Below the pieces are notes generated by a model. It saw only the letters and a program-made list of their open reading frames with translations, did no database searches and was not told the origin of the DNA. The position numbers and the translations under genes are program-made. From Sitta carolinensis (lineage: Eukaryota > Chordata > Aves > Passeriformes > Sittidae), in the NCBI GenBank assembly GCA_032173965.1, contig CM063283.1, forward strand, positions 109,764,108 through 109,828,107: DNA of 64,000 bases. Direction: 5' to 3'. This document shows positions 12,801 to 25,012 of this stretch, piece after piece (position 1 is the first letter of the stretch; the number at the start of each line of letters is the position of its first letter).

Positions 12801-15800
12801 ATGTTTTAAACTCTTTTTAATTTCATGCCTCAGAATGTAATTAATAACAAATTAATTGACTTTGCCTGTTCCTGTAAAACCATTTATTCACATGGGCACT
12901 AGTGCCAGGCAGGGGCAGCTCATTACAGACTGTACAGTATGAAAGCAGGAAACCAGTTAGAAAGCTGTACTGGTTGCACATCCAGTCACTGGTTGATATA
13001 CCAGGAAAAGAAAAATAGCTGCACATTGTGGCAATTGTTATTTTTTGAATTTAACATAACCACAAGAATTTCAAAAAGGCCCCAGCATTGAATTGGTGCC
13101 TTCTCACTCACACAACTGAAAATTAAATGTGACGGATCTACTCAGTCCAACACAATGTAAGAAATGCTAATGTATCAGCTTGCTTGTAAAATGCAAATGG
13201 ATCTCAGAAGAAACATTTCATTAAGACAACTTTAATTAGCTCAGTTATCCAGACAGCACAAAGATGAGGCAGAAGTTTTTAATTAAGATCTGTTTGTAAC
13301 TACTGCAGAGCTTACACTTGTATCAAAACCAGACATCTTTTCTCCCTGACCTTTGTAGCCCTGAAATAAGAGATTCCAAATTCTACATTTTGAGTGTTTA
13401 TAAAATAAGCAACAGAGGATAATGTCTAGAATACAAAATTTTTAACTGAGAACAAAAAAACCCTGTACTTTGGCAGTGATAGAGCCTGTGTCTTTTCTAC
13501 TTTGGCTGCAACCCTACTAATTACATAATTTCATATATAAGGGCAGAAAGAATACCCCTGAACCCAAATGCTTTAAAAACTGACTTCAATTTTTAGACTC
13601 CAATGTATCATAAAAAAACTACCTGCTTATAACAGTATATTTGCATAAATGCAAATTCTCAAAATTTACTAGTATTTTTAAATCCGGGCCCTGCGATAAC
13701 CAGGTAAAATAACAGTATCCCATTATCATATCCATACTTGGATATATTAAGGAGTCATATAGGTCTATGTATATTAATTGCATATATTATTAAAGAGACC
13801 TAGGGGGGTGGATTTGGGTTATACAGGAATCTCTCTGTTTATGATAATGGAATAATAGCTATATTATATACTTATCTATATATCTCGTGGCTTGTTATTT
13901 GTTCAAGATCTTCTGAAAGTGTTGAAAAAATATATTTTTTCAAAAGGCAATTGAAAAAATACATCAGTGCAGAACACTAAAAATGTGTTATCTTTCTTGA
14001 CATTAATCAAGGGAAACAATCTTCAAGGGCAGACCTCATTTTGGGGATGATGCTGGAGAGGCACACAGGTGCTTTGTTATTGTGAACCACTAACACAAAC
14101 AATGAGCAGAAAAACGTTTTGGAGCAAAAAAATGCGTACAACAAGATGGGACAAAAGAGTTTTAATTTCCTCAAGGCAAAATCTCTCACACTAACAGAGC
14201 CCAGGCAAGGCACAGGTGAGCTCAGCTGCAGTGCACTGAACACACAGGCACTCTGAGGTATTTTCTGCTGTTTAGGAAGGGAACAACCCCCAGTTTCCCC
14301 AAGAGGTCTGGCAAGTCTCTAAGCTCAACACACACTGACAAGGAGGGACTGAGAAGTGACATTGTGTGAGAGTGGAACTGCAGAGGGTGTACCCTCAGCC
14401 ACCATGTGCAGGCACAGCTCCTCTGTCCCCACCTCCAGCACTGCAGGTTACAGAGCCACACTCTGTCCCCCTGCTCCACGTCAGAACCTGCCAGAAACCT
14501 GGCATTTCTTTATCAGGCCAACTTCCAACTCCCATCTGCTTTGGCTGTTCCACTGAATGTCCTCTCTTAGCGTGCAAACATCACCTGTCAAGTGGGATAT
14601 TCAACCTAAAGCTGACCCCAACTCTTCCTCACTGAGCCCCCAGCCCAGAAGCAGGTTGGTCCCTCCTTGGGAACATCACTAGGATGCCACACTGGGCTGG
14701 AATTAGATGGTCCTTAAAGTCCCTTCCAACCCAACCCATGCTATGATTCCATGATCATCATGGTGCTCTATCGACAAACCCCGCTACAAGATAAAGCCAA
14801 GGATATCTCAGAGTTTATTTTGTTTCTTGCGTTGTTTTCATGTGTTTACCTTTCCTAAATTAGAACATAATTTAATGAAGAATTCAATTTAATTCATCGA
14901 TGGCATATTAATGGGCTGAGGAAAAATGTATTAGTGAAAGCACAAATAACTGAATAAAAATTCAATTTCATTATTAAATATCAGACAACACAGAACAGAA
15001 AAACATGTAATTTGTTATGCTCACTGCAGAGCGAAAAACAATGAAACAGCTCTTGAGAATACAGTAATTTAGAAATAAAGAGATATTAGGTGCTCATTAA
15101 GAACAACTGTTTTTAACCAATTCAATACAGCAGAAACAAAAGTACACGAGTTCGTACTTCCCTACTCTTCAGGGTTTTACCAAACTGTGCTGTATAAATG
15201 AGAAATTACACAAGGAAAATCCCTTTCTTGTTGTGAGAAATGCATTTAATTTTCCTTAATATAGTGTCTGGATATTGCTCTTATACCAGCATATTTGAAT
15301 AACTACATTTATTTCACAAGAAAAAAAAAATGCATAGCTAATAATCAAATAATAATTAATTAGATTGTGTGGAAATATTCACTGCAAAAATGTGATAACG
15401 TCGTGATTTTGAAAAGCTGTGCAAATTTCACATAATTTTTATTTTTCTGCAACTACTTTTCATATAATCTGTATTGACTGAAGTTCTAGATCACTTGCAA
15501 AACCATGAAAAATCTTTTTTGCTTCCTGTACAAACTGACACTGAAAAATATATTGCTTTCAGTTTCCTACTACATTTCTTGAGATGAAGTCATCACCCAC
15601 TGAAGAAAAAAAAGAGGGTTTTTTAAATTTTAAGACTGAAACGTTTCACTGAATGGGCTTTAGCCAAGAATCCTGCCTTCTGTAGTTATTATTCTTGTTC
15701 TAGCATGTAATTATAATGTCAATATTGCAATCAGCAGTTGAAATGAAATCTGCAACTTCAGAGAAATTTACAGATGAAAAGGAACTTTCTAGTAATGTGC

Positions 15801-18800
15801 TGAAATACTCTTCTGCCCACTCAGGGGAAGCACTGAACATGTATTCATAGAATCAGGATGTGTGATCTTTAAATGAAAAAATTAAAGACTAAAGAAATGT
15901 AATTACACCATAGAATTTATGACTCAGCCTTAAAATGCAAAATGTTTTGAATTAAGAGACACCGAGGCATTTACTTCATTTCCTTTCAAGAGAATCTGAT
16001 CTTACTTAAGATAGAGACAATCCAATCAAAATACTTAACTCATATATCCTCTTGGATAATATTCCTATTTGGATTCAGTGAAAATGAGATCAACCAAGAA
16101 ATCAGACACTCAACCACATGGCAAATCTATTGTATGTACAGGAAAGCTCCCCAAACTTCACAGCTCAGCAAGCAAAAATCCTTCACAAGTGATGTGTTTT
16201 ATTCCATCTCCATTCTCCTCTGTCTACAGGTCTCAGCTTTAACTTTTCAGCTTCCTGCACCAGGAGCACTGAGGAAGGCACCTGCAACAATGTGTTGCCT
16301 CCACCCCAGGTGCCTCTGTTCTGGGAACTCTTCAGTCATAGTGATAAAAGAATGAGCATTGAAAGAATGAAGATCAATGGCATACAAAACATGGGAAGAG
16401 GAGAAAACCAAACTAGCCCCCAAGCCAGTAGGGACCATGGCTCTGAAGGAAGTGTGTGTACCTCACACAACAGCGACACTTCAATGTATTGCACAGCAGC
16501 AGTCACCACCCCACCCTCCTGATCAGTGCTTGACTGCACCAGCCACCACAATCAGAAGAAATAAAAGCAGGATATGCCTTTTCAGAAACCCTCCAGGGTG
16601 ATGCTGGAAAGAATAAATGTATCTTTAGCCTCCCCTCTCAAGACATTGTGTATCACTGAGCCTAAGTAGGCACCAATCTATATCCCCTAGAATAATCTGA
16701 GGAAAAATGAGAAGCTCACATATATTAAGACATGAAAAATGCCAACAAAATCCTGGCATATTACAGGACACGTGAAATTTTCCTTCACTTAAAGTTTCAT
16801 CTAATTTAAAGGTTTTTTTGAAATACATCCTCCCCTAATCACAGTATCTGATGAAAAATGCAAACAATCATGCCAGATAACATAATTAAAACTTCTGAAT
16901 CTGAAAGCCAGCAGAGAGAGGAATGCAATGAAGCTGTCAAAATTCAGCCAGGCTTTAGAGGTTCAATAGATAAAACATGGCAAGGGGAGAAAACAGAAAA
17001 ACACTGCTCATACTGGGACCAGAACAAGCCTTCCAGGCAACTGCCAAAGCAGCCTAAAGCTCTGATAAAATTCTCCAAGCAATGTAAAACAAACACATTT
17101 TAAATTCTCCCTAACCATAGGTTTACAGGCAGTTCCTCCATCTGGCAACATTGAATCATGCACAGTACCTCAGCCTCAGCACAGAAGTCCTCTTGTCTTA
17201 CAACAAACTATTTTACAGGACAGAGCAGATTCTGATTTACCACTAATTTTTAGAAATGTCTCTTTCGTACATTTGTACATAATATTCAAGCTCAAATGGT
17301 TTTGACTGATAAGACTAAAAAGATGAAGTAGATAAGAAGCCTTCCTAATGAAATGTTACCCAACAGCTGTGTTTTTCCTATTGTTTAGTAAATAACATTT
17401 GCCAACTTAGAAAGCATGAAATGCTACATACTTGAAGCAGAAGAAAGCCACCACCTACTGCAGTTGCTGCAAGCTTTCCGACTTTCTGGAACAAAAATCC
17501 CGCACACCTTAGGGGAACAAAACAAAAAAAAACCCAGTCCAATGAAATCTTCTGCTGAACAATGCCACACTACACAATTCCTGACTGCAACTATTACCAT
17601 TATTTCATTTAGAAAGCAAATGTATCATTTCATATTTACAAATTTTAAAATAAAGGCTATTTAATGTGAGCAATATTAAATTAACAATGTCTTAAACAAG
17701 ACCATGTAAATAATGGTTGCTTGTTCCTGGCTGTCTGATGGCCCCTTTAAAGTAAGCTTGAGATCTCTACATCTTACTATTATTAAATGTAGCACATTAA
17801 TAAAGCACAACATAATTATATAACAGTGCTACTGTAACTGTTCCCAAGTGGAATGTAAATACATTATACCAAATATAATAATTTATATTAACTACACAAC
17901 TGATAACTGAAAGATCTCAGTAAAAAGCAGCACATCCCTACCACAGGAGTTAAACTCAGCGAGGCCACTCTGCTGGGACACAGTGTTAGACTACTTTTAA
18001 TGGATTGAGGCAACCAGAAAGTGACCTTGTTCTCAGTCTCCAAACCCTCCCTCATCAAAAGGAGCAAAGCACAGACACTGATATCCTAGAACAGTGATAA
18101 GGCAGGAAGGGACCTCTGGAGGTCAGCTGGGCCAGCCACCTTCCCAAAAGTGCTGCAGAGCCCAGTCCAATCCTGAAGCTCAATCATGCTGCCAAGAGCC
18201 CTGATTCAGACAAGAGTTCCCAAGGCTGACAGTTCCACAACTTCCCTGGGCAATTCCAGTGTGTCTAAACACCAGCCCACACACAGAGGGGAAATTTTCC
18301 CCCTGCATTTGAATAGTGAATTCTTATTTATATACATCAGTAGGCACCCAAAGGGATGTGCATCTACAGATACTGAAATGTGCATTTTCCAGATCATTCA
18401 ATAAGCCGGTTTTTATGCATGCCAGATGAACTACTCCCTAGAAACTTCTGAGTTTACATGTACACATATAACTTTTAAAAATAATTTTAAGGCTACAGAA
18501 GCAAATAAAAAAACTCAGACTGAAAGCTAAACCCCACTTCGCAAAGCTGTACTGAGCCTGGGAACAACAATTTCACTTTTAGTCTATTTCATCTTCCAAT
18601 TCTTGCAGAATCCCACTCTGAAAGTCACTGTGCTGCCATAATGGTGTTTTTCAATGAATTTACCATTTCTCTGTGTACTGGAATAGACAAATACCATTCA
18701 AATACCTCTGACAAATAACAAATACCTTGACACAGCTGCTTGGGCTGTGACCACATTTTCCAGTTTAAGTTCTCATCTTTACTGTCTAGCTTTCACCATG

Positions 18801-21215
18801 AATTACTCTAGTATAACTAGGCTATGGTATCTCTCTTCAGTTAACATCAGAGCAAACTGAATTTGCTCAACATGGCTCCAGCTCAATTTAGAGGAAAAAA
18901 CAGTCTCCATGAAATGGGGCTCTTAATTAAAAGTATATTTTGCCATCCTCTTTTTTCCCCTTCATTTCTTTTACCTGTAAATTGTCTCAGCCATAATATA
19001 ACTAAGTTTGTAAATCTAGACTAGTAAGGAAATAAGCTTTTCCATACAAAATAAAAGCTATATGCAGTAATTTTCCATCTATTTCTTGTAATTTTAGAGC
19101 TCTGACATTTTCCCAAATGCTTTCCACTGTAACTAGTACAATTTCCCTTGGATAACTGGATTTTCACCAATATGAAAAAACACTTCATAATGATGAGTCA
19201 GAGTAACGAGCTAAAATAGTACACACATGAATAATCTTGATCAATGCTAAAGGAAATCCCATTCAAGATATATTTATCTGCTTTGAATACCTTGGAAATG
19301 GATCTTCTAATAGAGTAAAAGGTCTAGGTCAGTTATGGAATGGGAAGTTCCCTCACCAGCCAGTCACACCTCCCATCACAATCTGTGTGGCTACAGAGTA
19401 TTTTTCTACAATTGGTCCTGAACTCCGGCCAAACACACGATTCCACCAATGGTGACGTCGAGCATATTCTGTTAAATCCAGCACTTCGTAGGAATCATCG
19501 TCACTGTCGTGGTCTGAAAAAGAAACAGCAATTGAAAAAAGTTATTTTCTCAGTTACAGAGTAAATTAACAATTTATGTGAAAATCCCAGACCCAGTCTG
19601 GGCATTAACTGGGTAATCAAATGGTTTAAAGTGGAGTGTACAAGCTACCTATGGTCCAGCAGCTGACAGAACAAAGGATTTTGGGATTCTGTGCAATCAT
19701 CCAGGTAAGTGTAGAAGGCTAGAGGTGTGGTACAATCTATAAAATCCATGACTGGAACTAGAGAAGTGAACAAGAATCCCCTACCTGTTCAAGTACAGGA
19801 ACCAAGAGGCATCAGGTTAAACTACCGGTTAGCTCATTCAACACAAATTAAAAAAAAATAAAAAGCAACAAAAACAAAACCCAAAGGGATAGACCAACAC
19901 TTGGAAAGATTAAGAACTTCTGGCCCAGTGCTCTCCTCAGAGGACCAGACATCAGCATTTGCCACAAAGCCAGCAAGTGACTTCTGTTCCTTTTCCACAA
20001 GTGAAACAGATGCTGCTGAGACCTCGATTCAGTTCCATGTTCACAGGACAATTCTGTCAATGTTTTCAAAACAGACATCCTACAACTTCAAATTAAGAGG
20101 TCCTCAACACCATGTATACTTGAACATCAGAGAAAAAAAGATGGGTCTAGATTTTTAAAGAAAAGTATTTTAGAAGTGTATCACATTCTGTGACATACAC
20201 ACATGAACTGAAGTCCATTTTGTTTAAATATATTTGAGGTTAAATCTAAATTGAGCAATACAGGTGGGACAATCCAGAAAAGAGAAGCAGTTAAATTATT
20301 ACCTAGAATTATTACCTAGAATTGAAGTAAGACTGTAGATATAAACATTTTATTAGGATTTTGACAGCTTTTTAACTTGTACTACCAGAATGGGTAAAAA
20401 CTTCAAAGACTGCAAGAAGTACACATATAGTTGTGCTTTATTACCACATTAGTGTTCTTAAGTACTAAAATATAAATAGCAAAATCCATAATGCTAAAAG
20501 AGTTGTTACTGAATGTTCTTTCTTTTGAGGTATTGAGGACAATCTGTTTAACTTCTTTAGACAGAGAATATTAAAACACTGTCATGAACAGCTATATTAA
20601 TTCGGCCCTTAAATTATTATTATTTAAACCAAAACTCGTGTACACAAGTATAACACGTTCTGTGGCAAATAACGCTGCCAGAGCGTTTTCTACCGATGAA
20701 AAACACTCCCTGCATGTGGCAAATGATGTTCCGGACATTCCCCAAGCACACGGCACTGTGCCAGAGCCGAAAGGCGCCGCACGGCGAGGCCACAGCGGAG
20801 CCTGCGAGCCCCGCTCGGCGGAGGATGCGGTGGCCGTGGGGGCTGCGGGCTCCTCCTTCCCGCCCTGCATCCCCCCGGCCCCGCGCCCCCGCAGGGCTCG
20901 GCCAGCACTCATTCCGCCGGCGGGCCTGCCTAGGAGGGCTTTCGGTGCTTAAAGCGCGGGCAGGAGCTTTAGCCCGGCTGATGCCGGGGCCGATGCGCCG
21001 GGCCGCGCCGTGGAGGGGGCGACACGAGCGGATTGGGGAGGCGCGGAGCCCGGGCCATCCCTCCCCGCCTCCCCGGGACGCAGCGCGGGCAGCGGGAAGG
21101 GGCTGCCCGCCGCCCCCGAGAGGAGGAAGAGCGCCCGCCGCACCGCCTCCTCCCCGCTCCCGTCAGGAAGGGGCCAGCACTGACCTGAGGCGGAGCGGGG
21201 CCGCCGCGCCGCCAT
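9754..21215 (-). CDS. FUNDC1: FUNDC1, mitophagy receptor (complete, five coding exons)
   Basis: Coding segments are 21185-21215, 19357-19513, 17432-17507, 11337-11465 and 9754-9831. They total 471 bases: 156 residues plus stop, against 155 in human. All four introns are GT-AG and the phases agree. The product is an outer mitochondrial membrane receptor that recruits LC3/GABARAP proteins for mitophagy, notably in hypoxia, and also acts at ER-mitochondria contacts. What shows this: the cytosolic LIR motif YEVL at residues 19-22, preceded by the acidic DSDDDS run that holds the phospho-regulated serines (14 and 18 here, corresponding to human 13 and 17); the [17 protein letters not shown] segment; and three hydrophobic segments near residues 48-68, 74-92 and 138-155, ending in GGFLLGLAS. 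The ATG lies in a good context (AACATGG). The N-terminus encoded by exon 1 is basic ([10 protein letters not shown]), unlike the human one. Confidence 0.98.
9832..11336 (-). other. FUNDC1 intron 4
   Basis: GT-AG intron of 1.5 kb, AT-rich, without a recognisable repeat or open frame of interest. Confidence 0.93.
11337..11465 (-). CDS. FUNDC1: FUNDC1 coding exon 4
   Basis: A 129-base, phase-0 exon encoding 43 residues from [20 protein letters not shown] to EINTLIEE. This is the Lys-rich intermembrane-side helix region that follows membrane segment 2. The acceptor is ttccctag/ATT and the donor GAAGAG/gtaagt. Confidence 0.98.
11466..17431 (-). other. FUNDC1 intron 3
   Basis: GT-AG intron of about 6 kb, the largest in the gene. 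It is AT-rich and contains one short CR1 3' remnant near 14692-14755. No open frame in it looks coding. Confidence 0.93.
14692..14755 (+). mobile_element. CR1 3'-terminal remnant, plus orientation
   Basis: Short terminal CR1 piece: 'ggctggaattagatggtccttaaagtcccttccaaccc' followed by the degenerate terminal repeat 'ctatgattccatgat'. It lies in FUNDC1 intron 3, antisense to the gene. Confidence 0.85.
17432..17507 (-). CDS. FUNDC1: FUNDC1 coding exon 3
   Basis: A 76-base exon encoding the third base of Trp63 and [20 protein letters not shown] followed by FLLLQ. It covers the end of membrane segment 1, the short loop and most of segment 2. The acceptor is cctaag/G and the donor CTTCAA/gtatgt. 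Confidence 0.97.
17508..19356 (-). other. FUNDC1 intron 2
   Basis: GT-AG intron of 1.85 kb. It contains a diverged CR1-like fragment near 18088-18290; otherwise AT-rich unique sequence. Confidence 0.93.
18088..18290 (-). mobile_element. Diverged CR1 fragment, minus orientation, in FUNDC1 intron 2
   Basis: The 'gaacagtgataaggcaggaagggacctctggaggtcagctgggcc' stretch matches an older CR1 3' end in reverse. It is followed by the 'cccagtccaatcctgaagc..ccaaggctgacagttccacaacttccctgggcaattccagtg' segment. The ends are approximate. Confidence 0.7.
19357..19513 (-). CDS. FUNDC1: FUNDC1 coding exon 2
   Basis: It encodes residues 11-62 and two bases of Trp63: the acidic serine-rich stretch, the LIR core YEVL, the conserved ARRHHWW segment and the start of the first membrane segment. 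The acceptor is ttttcag/AC and the donor GGCTG/gtgagg. Confidence 0.97.
19514..21184 (-). other. FUNDC1 intron 1
   Basis: GT-AG intron of 1.67 kb. Its 5' 400 bases belong to the CpG island. A 13-base tandem duplication lies at 20295-20320. No other feature was seen. Confidence 0.93.
20295..20320. repeat. 2 x 13-bp tandem duplication
   Basis: The 13-base unit ATTATTACCTAGA is repeated exactly, followed by ATT of a third copy. It lies in FUNDC1 intron 1. Confidence 0.9.
21185..21215 (-). CDS. FUNDC1: FUNDC1 coding exon 1
   Basis: It encodes [10 protein letters not shown] plus the first base of Asp11, ending CTCAG/gtcagt. The start codon is embedded in AACATGGCGGC, which matches the YY1 consensus. 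The exon sits in the CpG island. Confidence 0.93.
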
Positions 21216-21316
21216 GTTGGCCGGGGCTGAGGCGGCGCGGCCTCCGCGCTGCGCCCCCAGCGGCCGCTCGCGCCCCGCCCCGCCCCGCAGAGGTGCCGCC
21301 CCCTCGCGGCCGCTCC

Positions 21317-21326
21317 GCGCATGCGC
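21317..21326. promoter_or_regulatory. NRF1 binding palindrome upstream of FUNDC1
   Basis: The sequence GCGCATGCGC is the perfect NRF1 consensus palindrome. It lies about 100 bases upstream of the FUNDC1 start codon within the CpG island. PGC-1alpha/NRF1 control of FUNDC1 has been reported in mammals; use of this site in a bird is an inference. Confidence 0.75.
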
Positions 21327-21424
21327 CTCCCGCTCTCACCCCCCCGCCTCAGCCCGGGTGTCCCTGAGGGGGAGCGGAGGGGGCGGGAGCGGCCCCGGCC
21401 TTGGGAGCCGTGGAGCGTCCTGAG

Positions 21425-21960
21425 CTGGGAGCGACCCGCGGGGATCATCGGATCCAGCTGCCTGCCCTGCGCAGGGAACCGCAAGAGTCCCACCACGTGC
21501 CTGAGAGGTACCCAAACGCTTCTTGAGTTCTGCCAGGCTGGTGCTGTGAGCACTGCCCTGGGGAGCCTGTTCAGTGCCCAGCCACCCACTGGCGCAAGAA
21601 CCTTTTCCTGATATCCAACCTAAACCTCCCCTGGCACAACTCCAGACCATTCCCTCGTGTCACCACTCTAGACCATTCCCTCACTGTCAGCACAGAGCAG
21701 AGATCAGTGCCTGCCCCTGCTCTGCCCCTGCAGTGAGGGCTCCCCTCAGTCTGCCCCAGGCTGCACAGACCGAGTGTCCAGCTTCATCCGGCTTCCCCTC
21801 AAGGCCCTTCACCATCTTCGTTGCCCGCTTTCGGGCTCTCTCAATAGTTCAGTGTCTTTCTTGTATTGTGGTGCCCAAACCCGCACACAGTATTCAAGCC
21901 TGTGCCATGAGGAGCTCACTGATCCCTGTGATGGGGGCAAGAACCCCAAAACCTTCCCAA
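21425..21960 (-). mobile_element. CR1 LINE, minus orientation, next to the FUNDC1 promoter
   Basis: The CR1 3' end (ctgggagcgacccgcgggga, then tcatcggatccagctgcc) starts only about 210 bases upstream of the FUNDC1 ATG. The body runs through 'ctggggagcctgttcagtgcccagccaccc', 'cctgatatccaacctaaacctcccctggcac' and 'gtggtgcccaaacccgcacacagtattcaag'. It belongs to the same subfamily as the plus-strand copy near 24.4 kb. Confidence 0.88.
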
Positions 21961-24394
21961 TATCCCTGGCTGTGTGTGAGGAGCAGAGCAGTGGCTGCAG
22001 GCATGGATGGCAGCAGCTACATGCCACAAACCCCATAAAAATTAATAACCAGAAAAAAACGAACACAAGGCCCCTCAAAGTACAAAGGTTAAAGCCAATG
22101 TGAGCTGTGAAACATTGGAAAAAATTAAATTTGAGCTCTGGTGTGCTCCCTCCTTCAATGCGTTGGTGGGGTTTCAGTGGGCTAAAAGCCTCAAAATTGC
22201 ATTTTATTACATTTTTTTAAATGTGTGCCGCCATAACATAAAGGTGGCTGACAGAGTAAGTGCAGCTTCTGGACTGTCATTGCAATATGAAACAAGAAAG
22301 CATCAATAAACATAATTTATAAATAATAAAATTGAAAACAAATAATTTAAAAGTGTTTACAGCCTCTCACTTGGACTCTTATACTGCCAATACACAAGAC
22401 AGGCAATAATAATTGAAAAAAATCCACTTTTCCCCCTGTCATAAAGTTATTTTTATGGAGTGAGCATTTAGAATTTTAATTAAACCCCTTAATTACACCA
22501 ACCTTTACAGACATACCAAAAAAGGGGAAAATGTATTTTCCACAAGAAAAAAATTCTTTCGTCCGCTCTGAAACTGAAATTGGCATATAAAACTTGAAGT
22601 TAGCATATAAACTGGTTGTTTGCTTATTAAATGATTTTTATTACAAACATTTGCCATCGTGATATAAGCAGGTGACAGCGTGCCAGACAGAACTAGTAAT
22701 ATATTGCTTTCTTAAAGATTTTCAACAGATACGTTCCTGTATGGAACACAAATTTGTCTCTTGTGATTTGTTTTGACAAGCACCGTGCATCTTGGGAGTT
22801 TTCTTGTTTAAGCATAAAATTGGTGGGTTTGTTATTCACTTCCCAATCAGTAACAAAGTGTTTGTTGACTTTTCCCAGTCAGGTGCCAGTAAGGTAAGGG
22901 AGGTGACAAGACAGTTTTGCTTTCAACAAGAAAGGTCGTGTGAGCCTGGGTATTTTTGTACCTTTTGTTGCTCAAATTCTTAATATTTGGCTTCCCTATT
23001 TTTAACTATGATCAGTTAAAAATAGCAGCACTTCTCAGATGACTTTCCCTGTGTCTGCAAAAACAATTATATTAATTTCCTTTCAGAATAGTGAGGTTTA
23101 TATAATTAGCACTTTTAAAAGGTTAACTTTAGAAGCTGCATTGTGTTCCACATGCAACTTCTGTTTGCCTCCCATTGCACCCCTCTTGCCAAGTCAGGGC
23201 GGTGTGGCAAGTGGCAAGGAAGGAGTTTAGGAAAGACTCAGGGAAAGCCCTTTTGGCAGGTTTTGGGCTTGTGGTATCTCTGTTCCAGGATCAGGATGCA
23301 CCCCTTGCCCAACACACGACATCTCCCAGCGGGTTCCAGTTGTGTAGGGTGCAGTGGTGCTCCCAGCCGTGGTGCTCAGCCCAGCCTGCTCCTGGCTGCT
23401 GTGAATGGGCCCAGTGCCTGCCCAGGATCTGCAGGCACTGCCCGCGGGATTGGCTCCGTGCCCGCACAGAAAATGCCATCAGGATTGTTCTTGCTTCCAG
23501 CAAAATCCATACCCTGTGCAGAGACAGCAAAAGTCATGGCTCTAGGGACTAAGAATAGCTGGGAGAGCTGTTACCAGCCCCATTGAGATGTATAAAATTC
23601 CACCAGCCCATGCAAATCTCATGCACACTGATGCCTCCTTCAAGCTATTCATGGCAGATTCTGATAGATTTTCCAAGGAAAGGTGAACAATTTAAACTCA
23701 GGCCACATTTTGGCTTCACCCTTCAAGGTTTTTCAGGAACAAAACGTTTTCCTGTAACATCAGAAGGACTGCACAGAAAAATTTCCCTCTTTACTCTATT
23801 GGCCCTGGCTGTAAGTTCAGGCTGTGCAGCCACCCTCTGTCCTTGTACCTGTGACAAGCAGGCTCGCTGTCACAGCTTGCAAGGGAACACACATAGCACA
23901 CACGTACCTTACAAATACTAAAAACCTCCACAATAAACAACCCCAAAACCCCCAAAAGCAGAAGAGAGGCCCCCAATCTTCAAAAGCCTTTGTGACTCTA
24001 ATCCTAGCAGCTTCTTTGCTGACCAGAATTCCAAACTGGGACACACGTCCTTGAATTTTTTGCCGTCTTCCGTGATTAATTATAAAAACTAAAGCCAACA
24101 CACTGCTGGCCATCTCCACTAGGCCTTACTTGTGGGTGAAACGTTCTCTGCAGGTTTAACCTGGTTAATGCAGTTGGAATAACCTGGCAGTAAAGGTATT
24201 GGAGCAAATGGATGATTCCTTTTTAAAAACCTGACTGGACATGCAGTTATTCAAAGCTTACTTGGCTGGAAAATGGCAGAGAAATGCCTGGGAAGGAATT
24301 TGGGTTCTAAGTCCATCAAGATCCGGGCAAGGGCTGTTGTGGGGCAATAACCCGAACTGTTAGTGCAGTAGGAAGTTCCATGATTTCCTGACAA
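21961..24394. other. Intergenic, no gene supported
   Basis: Mixed sequence: AT-rich from 22050 to 23140 and GC-richer from 23140 to 23540, where frames of 125-147 codons are open on the plus strand. They have no domain and no convincing splice signals, so I did not call them. Confidence 0.55.
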
Positions 24395-24697
24395 AGAGCA
24401 GTGCAGGGCCAGCACTGATCTCTGCTCTGTGGTGGCAGTGACAGGACCCAAGGGAATGTCCTGAAGCTGTGTCAGGCAAGCTTTAGTTTGGCTATTAGGA
24501 AAAGGTTCTTCCCCAGAGGGTGGCTGGGCATAGAACAGGCTCCCCAGGCTGTGCTCACAGCTCCAAGCCTGACAGAGCTCAGGGAGTGTGTGAATAACGT
24601 TCTCAGGCACATGGTGGGATTCTTGTGGATGGGCCAGGAGCTGGACTTTGGTGATCCTTCTGGGTCCCTTCCAATTCAGGATATTCCATGATTCTAT
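24395..24697 (+). mobile_element. CR1 LINE 3' end, plus orientation
   Basis: It reads through 'cagcactgatctctgctctgtggtggcagtgacagg', 'ggctattaggaaaaggttcttccccagagggtggctggg' and 'ggctccccaggctgtg' to the terminal 'ggtcccttccaattcaggatattccatgattctatgg'. Confidence 0.9.
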
Positions 24698-24953
24698 GGT
24701 GCTAAAATGAGGTTAATCCTCCCTGTAATTATGATGTTAACCAATACACATCCTTGTGTCTCCTGCCATCTCCATGTGAGATTTTGGATGGCTTGCTTGT
24801 ATTGCTTGTCTTCTTTTGCCACTTTTCTTTGTAAAATGTTTGTTGTGAGGTTTAACAAAATTTAATTATGAGAATTTTTTATTCTTGTTTGTGATCATTA
24901 AATTCTTCTTTTCAGTTTTGTAGTACTCTAACTTGATAACAGCCTCCTTTATC

Positions 24954-25012
24954 ATAGAATCACAGAATAATTTTGGTTGGAAGAGAGCTTTAACATGATC
25001 GAGTCCAACCAT
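24954..25012 (-). mobile_element. CR1 3'-terminal remnant, minus orientation
   Basis: Short piece 'atagaatcacagaataattttggttggaagagagctt..gatcgagtccaacc', which is the CR1 3' terminus in reverse. Confidence 0.88.

Larger units (their letters stand above)
20750..21470. promoter_or_regulatory. CpG island promoter of FUNDC1
   Basis: GC and CpG content rise abruptly around 20750 and fall after about 21470. The FUNDC1 start codon lies inside at 21215. No TATA box was seen upstream on the minus strand, as expected for a housekeeping promoter. Confidence 0.85.

Noticed and set aside
20696..21589. Frames of 206 and 223 codons across the FUNDC1 island
   Set aside because: Arg/Pro/Ala-rich composition artefacts; the real FUNDC1 exon 1 is only 31 coding bases here.
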